A program made the position numbers and the translations under genes. A DNA stretch of 64,000 nt, from assembly GCF_001767295.1 (NCBI RefSeq), contig NZ_CP014944.1:3472001-3536000 (forward strand), given 5' to 3'. Source of the stretch: Colwellia sp. PAMC 20917 (GTDB taxonomy: Bacteria; Pseudomonadota; Gammaproteobacteria; Enterobacterales; Alteromonadaceae). The notes under the pieces were generated by a model that had not been told where the DNA came from, ran no database searches, and saw nothing but the letters and a program-made list of their open reading frames with translations. This document shows, one piece after another, positions 45,603-55,712 of the stretch (the first letter of the stretch is position 1; each line of letters opens with the position of its first letter).

Positions 45603-47465
45603 ATGGCGTTATTACAAATAGCTGAACCTGGCCAAAGCACGGTTCCTCATGAACATCGCCTCGCCGCAGGTATTGATTTAGGTACAACTAACTCTCTTAT
45701 CGCCAGCGTTAAAAGTGGTTTATCTGAAACCTTAGTTGATGGCGAAGGTCGAGATATATTACCCTCAGTGGTGAGTTACCAAGCGAATGAAATACTAGTA
45801 GGCCATGCCGCTAAAGCACATTCGGTGAGTGATCCAGAAAATACTATTGTCTCAGCTAAACGTCTTATTGGTCGTTCATTAGCTGATATCCGTAAAAAAT
45901 ATCCTTCACTGCCATATTCCTTTTCAGGTGATGAAAGTCATCCGAGCATCACTACACGTACTGGTGAAGTAAACCCAGTGCAAGTATCGGCAGAGATATT
46001 AAAAAGCTTAAAGCAACGTGCAGAACATGCTTTAGGTGGTGAGTTGACCGGTGTTGTTATCACCGTGCCTGCTTACTTTGATGATGCCCAGCGCCACAGC
46101 ACCAAAGATGCGGCAAAACTTGCCGATCTAAAAGTTTTACGTTTACTTAATGAGCCTACAGCCGCTGCGGTCGCTTATGGTTTAGACAGTGGCAAAGAAG
46201 GTATTATTGCTGTTTATGATTTAGGCGGGGGTACCTTTGATATTTCAGTATTACGTCTCAATAAAGGTGTCTTTGAAGTATTAGCGACCGGTGGTGATTC
46301 AGCGCTAGGTGGTGATGACTTTGACAATCTTCTTGTTGACCACATTATCGAACAGACGGGTTTGCAACGACCATTGTCAGCAACCATAGAGCGTCAATTG
46401 TTACAGCAAGCCTGTTACGTTAAAGAACAACTGACAGAAAATGAAGTTATTAGTTTCTCATTAACACTAGAAAATGGTGATGAAAAACATGGCGAAGTTA
46501 ATCGTGTGATGTTTGAGTCTTTAATCAATACCCTAGTAACTAAAACATTACGTGCTTGTCGACGCGCATTAAAAGATGCCGATATTAGCGTTGATGAAGT
46601 CATTGAAGTGGTGATGGTTGGTGGTTCAACGCGTGTTCCTATGGTTCGCCAGCAGGTTGAAAAATATTTTAATCGCTTACCGTTAACGTCTATTGATCCC
46701 GATAAAGTGGTTGCCATTGGCGCTGCGATTCAAGCCGATATTTTGGCGGGTAATAAGCCCGACAGCGATATTTTGTTACTTGATGTTATTCCTCTATCAC
46801 TTGGCCTAGAAACGATGGGCGGATTGGTTGAAAAAGTTATTCCTAGAAATACGACAATTCCCGTTGCTAAAGCACAAGAGTTTACGACCTTTAAAGATGG
46901 GCAAACGGCAATGGCTGTTCACGTGTTGCAAGGTGAGCGTGAGCTTGTTGAAGATTGTCGTTCGTTAGCTCGATTTGAATTGCGTGGCATTCCAGCGATG
47001 ACTGCCGGTGCTGCTCATATTCGTGTTACGTTTAAAGTTGACGCTGACGGTTTATTAGAAGTGTCAGCCATGGAAAAGTCAACAGGGATTGAAACAGGTA
47101 TCACAGTGAAGCCCTCCTTTGGTTTAGAAGAGCAAGAAATCACTCAAATGCTCAGAGATTCAATGAGCAATGCTCAGCAAGATATACAAGCGCGTATGTT
47201 GAAAGAACAACAAGTTGAAGCCTCACGAGTTATTGAATCAGTACAATCGGCACTGATTAATGACAGCGCATTACTAAATCATGACGAAATTACCACAATA
47301 AATAACGCAATAACCGCTTTAGCGAAGATTGCCCAAAGCACGGTTGCCGATGATATTGAAGCAGCTATTGAAATATTAAATGAAAGTACCGCTATTTTTG
47401 CTGAACGTCGTATGGATTCTTCGATAAAAACAGCACTAGCAGGACATTCAGTAGACGAAGTTTAA
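45603..47465 (+). CDS. hscA: Fe-S chaperone HscA (Hsp70 class)
   Basis: A 620-residue Hsp70 with phosphate loop [14 protein letters not shown] (residues 24-37), the connect region [14 protein letters not shown] and substrate domain start [10 protein letters not shown]. It recognises LPPVK of IscU and promotes cluster transfer. It lies 115 bp after hscB, longer than usual, and 21 bp before fdx. Confidence 0.97.
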   Translation: MALLQIAEPGQSTVPHEHRLAAGIDLGTTNSLIASVKSGLSETLVDGEGRDILPSVVSYQANEILVGHAAKAHSVSDPENTIVSAKRLIGRSLADIRKKYPSLPYSFSGDESHPSITTRTGEVNPVQVSAEILKSLKQRAEHALGGELTGVVITVPAYFDDAQRHSTKDAAKLADLKVLRLLNEPTAAAVAYGLDSGKEGIIAVYDLGGGTFDISVLRLNKGVFEVLATGGDSALGGDDFDNLLVDHIIEQTGLQRPLSATIERQLLQQACYVKEQLTENEVISFSLTLENGDEKHGEVNRVMFESLINTLVTKTLRACRRALKDADISVDEVIEVVMVGGSTRVPMVRQQVEKYFNRLPLTSIDPDKVVAIGAAIQADILAGNKPDSDILLLDVIPLSLGLETMGGLVEKVIPRNTTIPVAKAQEFTTFKDGQTAMAVHVLQGERELVEDCRSLARFELRGIPAMTAGAAHIRVTFKVDADGLLEVSAMEKSTGIETGITVKPSFGLEEQEITQMLRDSMSNAQQDIQARMLKEQQVEASRVIESVQSALINDSALLNHDEITTINNAITALAKIAQSTVADDIEAAIEILNESTAIFAERRMDSSIKTALAGHSVDEV

Positions 47466-47486
47466 AAACTTTTAGGAGCTAAGAAA

Positions 47487-47825
47487 ATGGCGAAAATTAT
47501 ATTCCTTCCTAACGAAGACTTATGCCCAGATGGTGCAGTGGTTGAGGCAGAAAAGGGTGAAAGTGTACTAAATGTTGCACTGCGTAATGATATTGGCGTT
47601 GAGCATGCTTGTGAAAAAGTATGTGCTTGTACCACTTGTCATATGATCATACGTGAAGGTTTTGATTCAATTGCAGAAAGTGATGAACTTGAAGATGACA
47701 TGCTAGATAGAGCTTGGGGATTAGAACCAGAGTCTCGTTTAGGCTGTCAAGCGCTGGTTGGCGATGAAGACTTGGTTGTTGAAATCCCAAAATATACGGT
47801 CAATATGGTTTCTGAAAACCACTAG
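47487..47825 (+). CDS. fdx: [2Fe-2S] ferredoxin of the Isc system
   Basis: A 112-residue adrenodoxin-type ferredoxin with cluster ligands in CEKVCACTTCHMI and the distant Cys in RLGCQALVG. It supplies electrons for cluster assembly. AGGAG precedes the ATG. It is followed directly by a terminator, and no iscX gene is present, unlike in E. coli. Confidence 0.96.
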   Translation: MAKIIFLPNEDLCPDGAVVEAEKGESVLNVALRNDIGVEHACEKVCACTTCHMIIREGFDSIAESDELEDDMLDRAWGLEPESRLGCQALVGDEDLVVEIPKYTVNMVSENH

Positions 47826-47849
47826 TTATTTTTGACAATTTGATAGATA

Positions 47850-47884
47850 GGGCAGTAACATGTTAATGTTACTGCCCTTTTTTG
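47850..47884 (+). terminator. Terminator of the isc operon
   Basis: GGGCAGTAACAT / ATGTTACTGCCC with a GTTA loop and a T-run. Confidence 0.93.
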
Positions 47885-48069
47885 TTGTAGCACCGCTATA
47901 ACTATTTTTTTAGAGGAGGACTTTAGTCAACCTTTCCGTACGGCTAAATCAACTGTATTACTGAGATAAATAGACAGGACATTAAAAATTTGCTTTACTC
48001 ACCATAAATATTTACGTGTTGTAATCGCTTAATAATAGTGAATATATTTTAAAAATAACTTTAGGCATA

Positions 48070-50463
48070 ATGAATTTGTCCGAACTATCTAAATCAGAAA
48101 CGATAAAAAGCTTAACCATCACTAATCAGTTTGCGACTGATATATTGTTATTAAATACCCCAAGTGAGATTTGGCAATATTTAGCTCAAAATATTGTCGA
48201 AAAATTAGGTTTTGAAGATGCCGTTATTTACACCTTAGATTCAGGGGGTATGACGCTAAGTAGGATGTCGGGCTTTGACAAAAAAAAATCCTTCAATGAG
48301 GGGGAAATCACGACTAGTGCAATAAGAGATACTTCCTCTAATTCTATGACCATACCTTTTAATGAAGGCGTTATAGGGAAAGTTGCTGCGACCAAACAAC
48401 CGATATTGGTAAAAGATACCCGTGAGTTTGAAAGCTATATTGTTGAGGATGAAACGACCTTATCTGAGTTAGCTGTTCCTATTTTATTTCAACAGCAATT
48501 ATTAGGTGTTATTGATTCTGAACATGCCAGTGTTAATTTTTACACTGAGTTTCATTTGAAAACACTCACTGCGTTAGCAACAATTACCGCAATGAAAATT
48601 TCTCAAATTATTAAAGTCGATGACCTAGAAGAGGTCATAGAAAATTTAGAGTATGCTAATAAAATTCAAGATGCACTGTTTGAAATAGCAGAAATTATCT
48701 TTAAAACTAAAAATATTGATGAGTTTTATCAATATTTGCACCAGTGTATTGGCAGACTGACCTTGGCGAAAAACTTTTTTGTTGCGCTATTAAAAGATGA
48801 TGGGCAAACAATAGATTTTCCTTATGCTATTGATGAGTTTGATGATAGCTCAACGTTTACTAGTATTAACATCGATCCTAATTTTTTAAGTATTACCGGT
48901 TATGCGTTAGCTAAAGATCAGCCTTTTCTACTTTATGAAGAAGATATCCAAAAGATGCTTGATGAAAAAGCCATCTATATTCGTGGTAACATCCCCAAAG
49001 CCTGGTTAGGGGTGCCTTTTGGTAGTGGGATAAATAAGGGTATAGTTGTCGTACAAAGTTATAGTACTGAATTCTTATTTCAAGAAAAAGACAAACAATT
49101 GTTAATGTTTGTGGCTAAACATATCAATAATGCCATCGAAAGAATGGAGGCTAAACAAAAGTTACAATTTTTAGCCTTACATGATCCTTTAACCAATTTA
49201 CCGAACCGTTCGCTATTCAAAGACAGAACCCAACATGCATTTTTACATTGCCAGAATAATCGCCAAGACAATATAGCGATATTATTTATTGATGTAGACA
49301 GGTTTAAGCAAATTAATGATACCTATGGTCATCATGTTGGCGACAAATTACTGATTGGTATAGCTCAAGCAATAATGACTAGATTGAGAAATACGGATAC
49401 GTTAGCTCGCTTAGGCGGCGATGAATTTGCCATACTACTTGATGGGAAAATTGATTATGAGACTATCTGCCGTATAACTGAAAGTATTCTTGTCGCTACG
49501 GCTTCTGCCTTCAATATCGACGGTTTGAATATCTTTAGCAGTGTCAGTATCGGTATCGCGACTTATAACAATTCAAGTGAAAGCGCCGAACAATTATTGA
49601 TTGATGCTGATCATGCGATGTATCAAGCTAAGTTGAAAGGACGCAATCAGTATGTTTTCTTCGAAGCACTCGAAGAACAAAATAAATCAACCAATGTCAA
49701 AGTTGAGTATGATTTTGATAATGCGGTTAAAAATTCAGAGTTTATCGGTAATTACCAACCCTTGATTGATTTTGACAGTGGCAAGGTTATTGGTGCTGAA
49801 ATACTCGTACGTTGGCAGCATCCTAAATTAGGACTTTTGTATCCCGATTTTTTTATTCCAATTTTAGAAAAATCAGGTCAGATAGTACAGCTTGATCTTT
49901 ATATGCTCAAGCTTGCGGTTAGTAAATTAAATCTATGGACGGACTGGTTACCAAAACAATTTAAGTTGAGTGTTAACGTTTCAACATCAGGTTTTGCATC
50001 TAAAGACTTTATTGGCTATTTACAAGACCAGCACCTGATATCTGCCGATATTACTGATCGATTATGTGTAGAAATCACTGAAGAAAGCCTCATCCTAAAC
50101 GTTGACGCGGTCAAAAACCATTTAGACATTTTGAAAAGTATTAATATCCCGGTCGCCTTAGATGATTTTGGAACCGGCTTTTCATCGTTAAGTTATTTAC
50201 ACCAATTTTCTTTAGACTTTTTAAAAATAGATAAAAGCTTTGTTGACGACTTAAATGCAGTCAATAGTAAGGTCTTGATACTGGAAGCTGTGGTTAATTT
50301 AGCTAAATCATTAAAGATTAAAACTACCGCAGAGGGGATTGAAACTGCGGAACAATATCAAAAGCTTAAAGAAATTGGTTGCGATTTAGGGCAAGGATAT
50401 CATATTGCTAAACCATTACTTGAGAGCGACTTTAAACGCTTTTTTTTAAACAGAGTAAGCTAA
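48070..50463 (+). CDS. GAF-GAF-GGDEF-EAL c-di-GMP signalling protein
   Basis: A 797-residue cytoplasmic protein without membrane segments. One GAF domain (about residues 15-180) is followed by a second GAF-like domain (about residues 200-365), then GGDEF (about residues 370-540; LARLGGDEFAILL) and EAL (about residues 550-790). The EAL signature reads GAEILVRWQHP, a tolerated variant; DDFGTGFSSLSYLHQF, VEITEESL and AEGIETAEQY are intact. It may synthesise and degrade c-di-GMP according to the small ligand bound by GAF. It is a single gene after the isc terminator. The ligand is unknown. Confidence 0.88.
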   Translation: MNLSELSKSETIKSLTITNQFATDILLLNTPSEIWQYLAQNIVEKLGFEDAVIYTLDSGGMTLSRMSGFDKKKSFNEGEITTSAIRDTSSNSMTIPFNEGVIGKVAATKQPILVKDTREFESYIVEDETTLSELAVPILFQQQLLGVIDSEHASVNFYTEFHLKTLTALATITAMKISQIIKVDDLEEVIENLEYANKIQDALFEIAEIIFKTKNIDEFYQYLHQCIGRLTLAKNFFVALLKDDGQTIDFPYAIDEFDDSSTFTSINIDPNFLSITGYALAKDQPFLLYEEDIQKMLDEKAIYIRGNIPKAWLGVPFGSGINKGIVVVQSYSTEFLFQEKDKQLLMFVAKHINNAIERMEAKQKLQFLALHDPLTNLPNRSLFKDRTQHAFLHCQNNRQDNIAILFIDVDRFKQINDTYGHHVGDKLLIGIAQAIMTRLRNTDTLARLGGDEFAILLDGKIDYETICRITESILVATASAFNIDGLNIFSSVSIGIATYNNSSESAEQLLIDADHAMYQAKLKGRNQYVFFEALEEQNKSTNVKVEYDFDNAVKNSEFIGNYQPLIDFDSGKVIGAEILVRWQHPKLGLLYPDFFIPILEKSGQIVQLDLYMLKLAVSKLNLWTDWLPKQFKLSVNVSTSGFASKDFIGYLQDQHLISADITDRLCVEITEESLILNVDAVKNHLDILKSINIPVALDDFGTGFSSLSYLHQFSLDFLKIDKSFVDDLNAVNSKVLILEAVVNLAKSLKIKTTAEGIETAEQYQKLKEIGCDLGQGYHIAKPLLESDFKRFFLNRVS

Positions 50464-50632
50464 GGTTTATGTGCTAATTATCATCCACCAGCTAAACGAT
50501 ATTAAGCCATGAACGAAGATTTGTTGTTAAATTAAAATATCCTGACTTTAAGCCTTTCTGTCAATTATAAATAATGTATAAAAAGATTAAAGTCAGGGTA
50601 CTTTCAATCGATAGCGTTAAATAGGAAATAAT

Positions 50633-51262
50633 ATGAGTGATTTACCCTCGGCGGCTGATAAAGCAGCGGCTAAAGAAAAAAAGCATATTGAACGCCAAAA
50701 GAAAATTAAAGCTAACGTTGACCAACGAATTGCTCAAGCAACAGAAGAACGCGGTGTTTTTGTAGTAATAACGGGTAATGGCAAAGGTAAAAGTACCTCT
50801 GGTTTTGGTACGGTATTGCGTGCTATTGGTCACGGCCAAAAAGCTGGCGTGGTGCAGTTTATTAAAGGCACTCAATGGGAATGTGGCGAGATGAATATTC
50901 TCAAGCAATTTGCTGTTAAGCACCATGTTATGGGAACCGGCTTTACCTGGGAAACACAAAGTACCGAAACTGATGTAGCAGCAGCAAAAGTCGCTTGGCA
51001 AAAAAGTAAAGAAATGTTGAGTGATGAAACGCTTGATATTGTTTTACTTGATGAAATGACCTACATGGTGACTTATGGCTATATTGAACTAGACGAAGTC
51101 ATTGAGGCATTGAATAATAGACCTAAAATGCAGCATGTACTTATAACAGGACGCGCTTGTCATCGCCGTTTAATCGAGTTAGCTGATACTGTATCTGAAG
51201 TTCAGCCAATTAAGCATGCTTTTAAAGCCGGCGTTAAAGCACAAAAAGGACTTGACTGGTAA
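50633..51262 (+). CDS. cobO: Cob(I)alamin adenosyltransferase CobO/BtuR
   Basis: A 209-residue P-loop enzyme of the CobO/BtuR/CobA type: nucleotide loop VVITGNGKGKSTSGFGTVLR (about residues 44-63) and VLLDEMTYMVTYGYI. It adenosylates corrinoid to make adenosylcobalamin. No other B12 genes are nearby, so it may serve salvage. The ATG is preceded by AGGAAATAAT. Confidence 0.92.
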   Translation: MSDLPSAADKAAAKEKKHIERQKKIKANVDQRIAQATEERGVFVVITGNGKGKSTSGFGTVLRAIGHGQKAGVVQFIKGTQWECGEMNILKQFAVKHHVMGTGFTWETQSTETDVAAAKVAWQKSKEMLSDETLDIVLLDEMTYMVTYGYIELDEVIEALNNRPKMQHVLITGRACHRRLIELADTVSEVQPIKHAFKAGVKAQKGLDW

Positions 51263-51410
51263 AGTAGGTAATCTAGTAAAATCAAGAGTATTCTTATATT
51301 ATCGACTCAATTAGATGCTATATGGAAACAATGAATCACGCTTTAGCAACTTAATCGGTTCACGAAACCCCTGTAGTATTATTAACAGTAAACTAAATCG
51401 TAATATACTC

Positions 51411-51986
51411 ATGAACATCGAAATTAATATCAAAAATACCACAAAGCACTATGGCTGGGTTAGTATCTTTTTACACTGGTTCGTTGCATTAACCGTTATT
51501 GGGCTCTTTGCTTTGGGCTACTGGATGGTTGATCTCGATTATTACAATCCTTGGAATAAACAAGGCCCTGATCTTCATAAAAGTATTGGTATTCTTTTGT
51601 TTTTTGTAATGGTCTTTCGTTTGATTTGGCGCAGCGCTCAGATAAAACCAAAAGCGCTTAATTCACATAGCGATACAGAAAAAAAACTTGGACATTTTAT
51701 GCATCTATTTTTGTATACTGCGCTGTTTATTTTAATGATCTGTGGTTATTTAATTTCTACGGCTGATGGACGTGCAATCGAAGTTTTTCAGTTGATATCA
51801 ATAATGAGTTTTGGTGAACTGTTTACTAATCAAGAAGATCTTGCTGGTGCGGTGCATAAATATCTTGCTTACCTATTGATGTGTTCTGTTGTTTTACATG
51901 CATTAGCTGCACTAAAGCATCATTTTATCGATAAAGATAACACCTTAACAAGAATGCTTGGTTATCAGCGTTTAAACAATCAATAG
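51411..51986 (+). CDS. Cytochrome b561, diheme membrane protein
   Basis: A 191-residue membrane protein with four segments and histidines in the family positions (FLHWFVALT, LHKSIGIL, FMHLFLY, VHKYLAYLLMCSVVLHALA). I start at the ATG at 51411, where family similarity begins; the frame is open further up to 51315, but that part has no such similarity. It lies 35 bp before the YceI gene, as in the E. coli yceJ-yceI pair. It probably transfers electrons at the inner membrane. Confidence 0.87.
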   Translation: MNIEINIKNTTKHYGWVSIFLHWFVALTVIGLFALGYWMVDLDYYNPWNKQGPDLHKSIGILLFFVMVFRLIWRSAQIKPKALNSHSDTEKKLGHFMHLFLYTALFILMICGYLISTADGRAIEVFQLISIMSFGELFTNQEDLAGAVHKYLAYLLMCSVVLHALAALKHHFIDKDNTLTRMLGYQRLNNQ

Positions 51987-52021
51987 ACTTTATTCATACG
52001 ATTAAATAAAAAAGGACTCAC

Positions 52022-52606
52022 ATGAAAAAATTATTACTTGCCTCAATATTTCCAACGTTACTTATGACATCTGCTTTTACACCAACAGTTAATGCAGCAG
52101 ACTACATCGTAGATTACAAAGGCGCGCATGCCTCCGTTAACTTCAAAATTAAGCATTTGGGTTACAGTTGGTTAACGGGACGTTTTGATAAATTTAGTGG
52201 CAGTTTTAGTTATGATGCAGCTGATTTATCTACGGCTAAAATTGAAATGTTGGTGGATACCACCAGCTTAAATACTAACCATGGCGAACGTGATAAGCAT
52301 GTTCGTAGTGATGACTTTCTTGATGTGGATAAGTTTGGTAGTGCAAAATTTGTCAGCACTAGCATTACTGATAATGGTCAAAATAAATTAGCAATTAACG
52401 GTGTTTTAACCTTACACGGTGTTAGTAAAGCCATTATTATTGACGCGATAAAAATTGGTGAGGGTAAAGATCCTTGGGGTGGTTACCGTGTTGGCTTTAG
52501 CGGTACAACAAAAATTGGTTTAGCTGATTTTGGTATTCCAGACACGTTAGGACCTGCTTCATCACATGTTGAATTAGAGCTCCATATTGAAGGTATAAAG
52601 AAGTAA
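52022..52606 (+). CDS. YceI-family periplasmic lipid-binding protein
   Basis: A 194-residue protein with a signal peptide (about residues 1-25, ending VNA) and a YceI beta-barrel (KGAHASVNFKIKHLGYSWLT near residue 31; HGVSKAIIIDAI near residue 132). YceI proteins bind isoprenoid chains such as quinones. It follows the cytochrome b561 gene. A terminator ends the pair. Confidence 0.92.
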   Translation: MKKLLLASIFPTLLMTSAFTPTVNAADYIVDYKGAHASVNFKIKHLGYSWLTGRFDKFSGSFSYDAADLSTAKIEMLVDTTSLNTNHGERDKHVRSDDFLDVDKFGSAKFVSTSITDNGQNKLAINGVLTLHGVSKAIIIDAIKIGEGKDPWGGYRVGFSGTTKIGLADFGIPDTLGPASSHVELELHIEGIKK

Positions 52607-52675
52607 TAAGTGATTGTCTGGCTTACCAAGCCGGTTAATGTCGATTCATATCGTCCAAGTCTATACTTATAAACC

Positions 52676-52702
52676 AAAGCCAGCACTGATGCTGGCTTTT
52701 TT
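52676..52702 (+). terminator. Terminator of the b561-yceI pair
   Basis: AAAGCCAGCA / TGCTGGCTTT with a CTGA loop and a T-run. Confidence 0.92.
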
Positions 52703-52894
52703 ATAACAATATCTTTATTTTAGAGGTGAACGGTGACAAATAGTCGTCGCCTACTGGTTTTATGTCTTTGAGTCTGGTTTGGCTCTATGGGTAACATTAT
52801 ATAAATTTAGCTAAAATCACGTTTAGCTGTTAGAATTCGCGCGAATTTTTTAATGGCTGATTATTCGGCACTCACATTCAATTAAGGTGCTTTT

Positions 52895-53227
52895 ATGTCT
52901 AAATTTTTTTATCGTGGTACTCCTGATGTTATGGGCACTCACGGCAGTGCAGGTTATAAACCTAATCGTGGCGTTAAGCTAGGTAGTGCAGCAAAACCAT
53001 TAATGCTTGTTGTTGCATCAAAAGAAAGACAGCAAGAAATTATTGCTATTGTTACCGAGCACAATTTCATTGCTAAGATTGATATTAATGCTGATGTAAA
53101 AGAGAATATTGTTGAGCTGGAAGCGGCATTAAATGTCCCTAAAACACAGCGTTTTGATAAAACACCGAACAGAAACGATCCTTGTTCTTGTGGAAGTACT
53201 AAAAAATATAAAAAATGCTGTGGATAA
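52895..53227 (+). CDS. SEC-C metal-binding protein (PBPRA1643 type)
   Basis: A 110-residue protein. The N-terminal part (SKFFYRGTPDVMGTHGSAGY) is typical of the PBPRA1643-type family, and the C-terminus is a zinc-binding SEC-C motif, RNDPCSCGSTKKYKKCCG (cysteines CxC...CC). The function is not known; SEC-C motifs bind zinc and often mediate protein contacts. It is a one-gene unit with its own terminator. Confidence 0.88.
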   Translation: MSKFFYRGTPDVMGTHGSAGYKPNRGVKLGSAAKPLMLVVASKERQQEIIAIVTEHNFIAKIDINADVKENIVELEAALNVPKTQRFDKTPNRNDPCSCGSTKKYKKCCG

Positions 53228-53245
53228 ATAAGTCATAGTTTTAAT

Positions 53246-53280
53246 AAAAAAGGCTGAGAAATTATTTCTCGGCCTTTTTT
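53246..53280 (+). terminator. Terminator of the SEC-C gene
   Basis: AGGCTGAGAAA / TTTCTCGGCCT stem with a 3-nt loop and one G-U pair, flanked by A- and T-runs. Confidence 0.9.
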
Positions 53281-53359
53281 ATTAAAGCAATTATGGTAAA
53301 AAGAGTAAAATTGACAGATACTTACCCCTCAGTTGTTGTTAATAGGAGAGGATCATTAA

Positions 53360-54760
53360 GTGAAAAAAATCAGCTTAACGCAAGATGAAAATTTATCATT
53401 TAAAGTTAGCCAGCAATTATCACCACAAGAATCACAACGTTTTGATCTTTATTTTTCTATTCCCGAAGAAATGGGCATTAATGCTATTACCCTCAGTGAA
53501 GATAATTACTTTCACAGCAGTATCCGAAGCCATAGTGCTTACTTTTCTCGCCAAGTGCATTTACCTTTAGTTCGTAGCCGATTTATAAGTCAAAAAAAGG
53601 GTGATCAGGGCGACTATCGCAGTAACTTAAATTTATTTTCTTATCAATTTAGGGTCGCACTCGAAACAGATATCAAGCAAGCCCTACAAGAAAAAGATAT
53701 CGAAATTTTTTATCAATATGCACTTGAATTGGTTGATCAAACACAAAGCTTGTTAAAAAAACTGCGCCGCTATACCCCTTTAGATCAAAAACTAAGTTCT
53801 TACTTTGAAAATGTCGATAATTATTTAAGCTGGTACACCGAACAGTCATTTCTTAATTTACTTGCCAATGGACCAAAAAGCTCAGAGCATTCAGAAACCC
53901 GAGAGGTGTTGTTTGCCTTGTGTCGCCAAGAAAATAATTACCGAACAGAGCGCCAGTATAATTCAAAAATTACGCTAGCAGACCCAAATCGTATCACTAA
54001 CAAAATGCGCTTGTTGCAGCGATTAAGTGAATTTGGTGTGGTCTTTAAAAGAACCACTCATGACCTAGACAATAATCTAAGACGCTTAGTTCGTGGTAGT
54101 ATTACCGCTGTCGTTATGGCGTTCGTGATGTCAATTGTGCTCAACGCTCGCTCAGCATTTAACGAAGTAACTTTAGTACTGATCACTTTTTTAGGGGTGA
54201 TTTATGGTGTCCGTGAAATATTTAAGGATGATCTCACACGCTATCTTTGGCGAAAAATTCAGCGAGGACGACCCAAGTGGCAGCATGTATTTACCGATAG
54301 TATGTCTAAAAATAAAATGTCTATGCAAACCCTATGGCTTGATTATATTAAGAACAAAGACTTACCTGATATTGTTAATAAACATTTTCAACAACGCCGT
54401 CAACAAAACAAGCAAGCGGCACAACTTTTACATTTTCGCTGTAATTCAAAAGTTATTGCTAAAGAGTTTATCCCTGGCTTTAAAGAGATTCAGCACCAGA
54501 TGTTTTTTAATTTAACACCTTTTGTGCGTTTTTTGAAAAAAGGAGAAGGGCGTTTATATGCTCTTGATGGCAGCAAGATATCTAATCAAGGTGTTGAACG
54601 ACGTTATCAGATAAATTTAGCGGTCGTGCAAGAGCAAAAAATACCGGGTAATAAAACTAAACAATACATTCAGCGTTTTAAAATAACAATGAATCGTTCG
54701 AAAATCATTAACATCGAAGGGATGAAATCAGAACAAAATTTTGAAGGAAATCCACTTTAG
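53360..54760 (+). CDS. Unrecognised 466-residue protein with two central membrane segments
   Basis: I do not recognise a family. Residues 1-240 are soluble and mostly helical, with many Tyr, Gln and Arg. Two hydrophobic segments at about residues 245-262 and 268-286 (ITAVVMAFVMSIVL; VTLVLITFLGVIYGV) form a hairpin. A C-terminal soluble part is rich in Lys, Arg and Gln (HFQQRRQQNKQAAQLLHF). No catalytic motif stands out. The start is a GTG at 53360 with AGGAGAGG upstream. It is convergent with the membrane protein at 54.8 kb. Confidence 0.75.
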   Translation: MKKISLTQDENLSFKVSQQLSPQESQRFDLYFSIPEEMGINAITLSEDNYFHSSIRSHSAYFSRQVHLPLVRSRFISQKKGDQGDYRSNLNLFSYQFRVALETDIKQALQEKDIEIFYQYALELVDQTQSLLKKLRRYTPLDQKLSSYFENVDNYLSWYTEQSFLNLLANGPKSSEHSETREVLFALCRQENNYRTERQYNSKITLADPNRITNKMRLLQRLSEFGVVFKRTTHDLDNNLRRLVRGSITAVVMAFVMSIVLNARSAFNEVTLVLITFLGVIYGVREIFKDDLTRYLWRKIQRGRPKWQHVFTDSMSKNKMSMQTLWLDYIKNKDLPDIVNKHFQQRRQQNKQAAQLLHFRCNSKVIAKEFIPGFKEIQHQMFFNLTPFVRFLKKGEGRLYALDGSKISNQGVERRYQINLAVVQEQKIPGNKTKQYIQRFKITMNRSKIINIEGMKSEQNFEGNPL

Positions 54761-54838
54761 TATAAGTTGGCCAGCTTATTTGCAAATATATTATTTGTCG
54801 TTGAACTGGCCGTAATAAAATTAGCGGTTAATCAATCG

Positions 54839-55702
54839 CTAAACTATCGAATTATCGGCCTTATAAACATCAAAATCAATCGTCTCTATTTTAACGGTTC
54901 TAAGCATACCGCCAATACCAACAAAGGCAATAACTTGAAAGTAGATACTGTTAATAATTATCTCCATATAACCTAGTTGATAAACATCAACTGCTGTATT
55001 TGCCATTAAAAATAAGCTTAAGAAAATACTCACTGAGCCCATTGATTGTAAAGCAAATTGAGTTTGACTACTTCTATCCTTCACGGCTTGGTGGGGATCT
55101 AAACGTTTGCCGGTAAGGTGCCAAACGGCTAAACCAATAAAGAGTGCATGTACCAAACTCAGCGTTACTATTTTAATCATGAAGTCACTGGTAATCGCAA
55201 AATCATGAATATATAAATCAAATAAAATATAAGAAAATAATAACACCGCAGCTGAAATAATCAATAAAGGTGAAACATAATTGAACAAGTGACGTGGGGT
55301 CAAATCTGCGGTACGACTGGTACGCTTATTGGCTTTTCTCATCAGTTTAAATTGTTTACACCCAGAGACTTCTAACAACATATAGGGGATAAACTGCACC
55401 ATACCAAACATTAAGGGTAACCCTTCTGCAAATTTCTGCTGATCACTATAATCTTTTGACATCAAAACATAGAACCCCAGTAATATCAGACCAATAACCA
55501 GTATTATTTGATTAAGTAATCGATAACGAACCTTAGCTACGTTCACCTGTTCAGTTGACTCAGGGTAAAGTTTTGGATAACTCTCCGGCGGAAATTTTTT
55601 TAAAACCCCATCAATTTTTTTAATTATTTGCTTAGGGTAATAGTATGAAATGAGTATAATTTGGCTTAAAAATAATGTGTAAAATAAAATGTTAATAGAC
55701 AT
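54839..55702 (-). CDS. Multi-pass membrane protein paired with a GntR regulator, unknown
   Basis: A 287-residue protein with about six hydrophobic segments (residues 4-20, 68-84, 98-113, 145-165, 180-200, 240-275), no signature motif and no ATPase partner nearby. It starts 10 bp after the GntR-family gene on the same strand, so the two form an operon. YtrA-type regulators usually control adjacent transporters; this is not an obvious ABC permease. The function is unknown. An N-terminal cytosolic loop contains basic and Pro-rich residues (about 30-55). Confidence 0.75.
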   Translation of the reverse strand: MSINILFYTLFLSQIILISYYYPKQIIKKIDGVLKKFPPESYPKLYPESTEQVNVAKVRYRLLNQIILVIGLILLGFYVLMSKDYSDQQKFAEGLPLMFGMVQFIPYMLLEVSGCKQFKLMRKANKRTSRTADLTPRHLFNYVSPLLIISAAVLLFSYILFDLYIHDFAITSDFMIKIVTLSLVHALFIGLAVWHLTGKRLDPHQAVKDRSSQTQFALQSMGSVSIFLSLFLMANTAVDVYQLGYMEIIINSIYFQVIAFVGIGGMLRTVKIETIDFDVYKADNSIV

Positions 55703-55712
55703 CTTCTGCTCC

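Noticed and set aside
48070-50463. EIL instead of EAL as a sign of a dead phosphodiesterase
   Set aside because: The middle residue of EAL varies in active enzymes and the other catalytic residues are present, so inactivity cannot be claimed.
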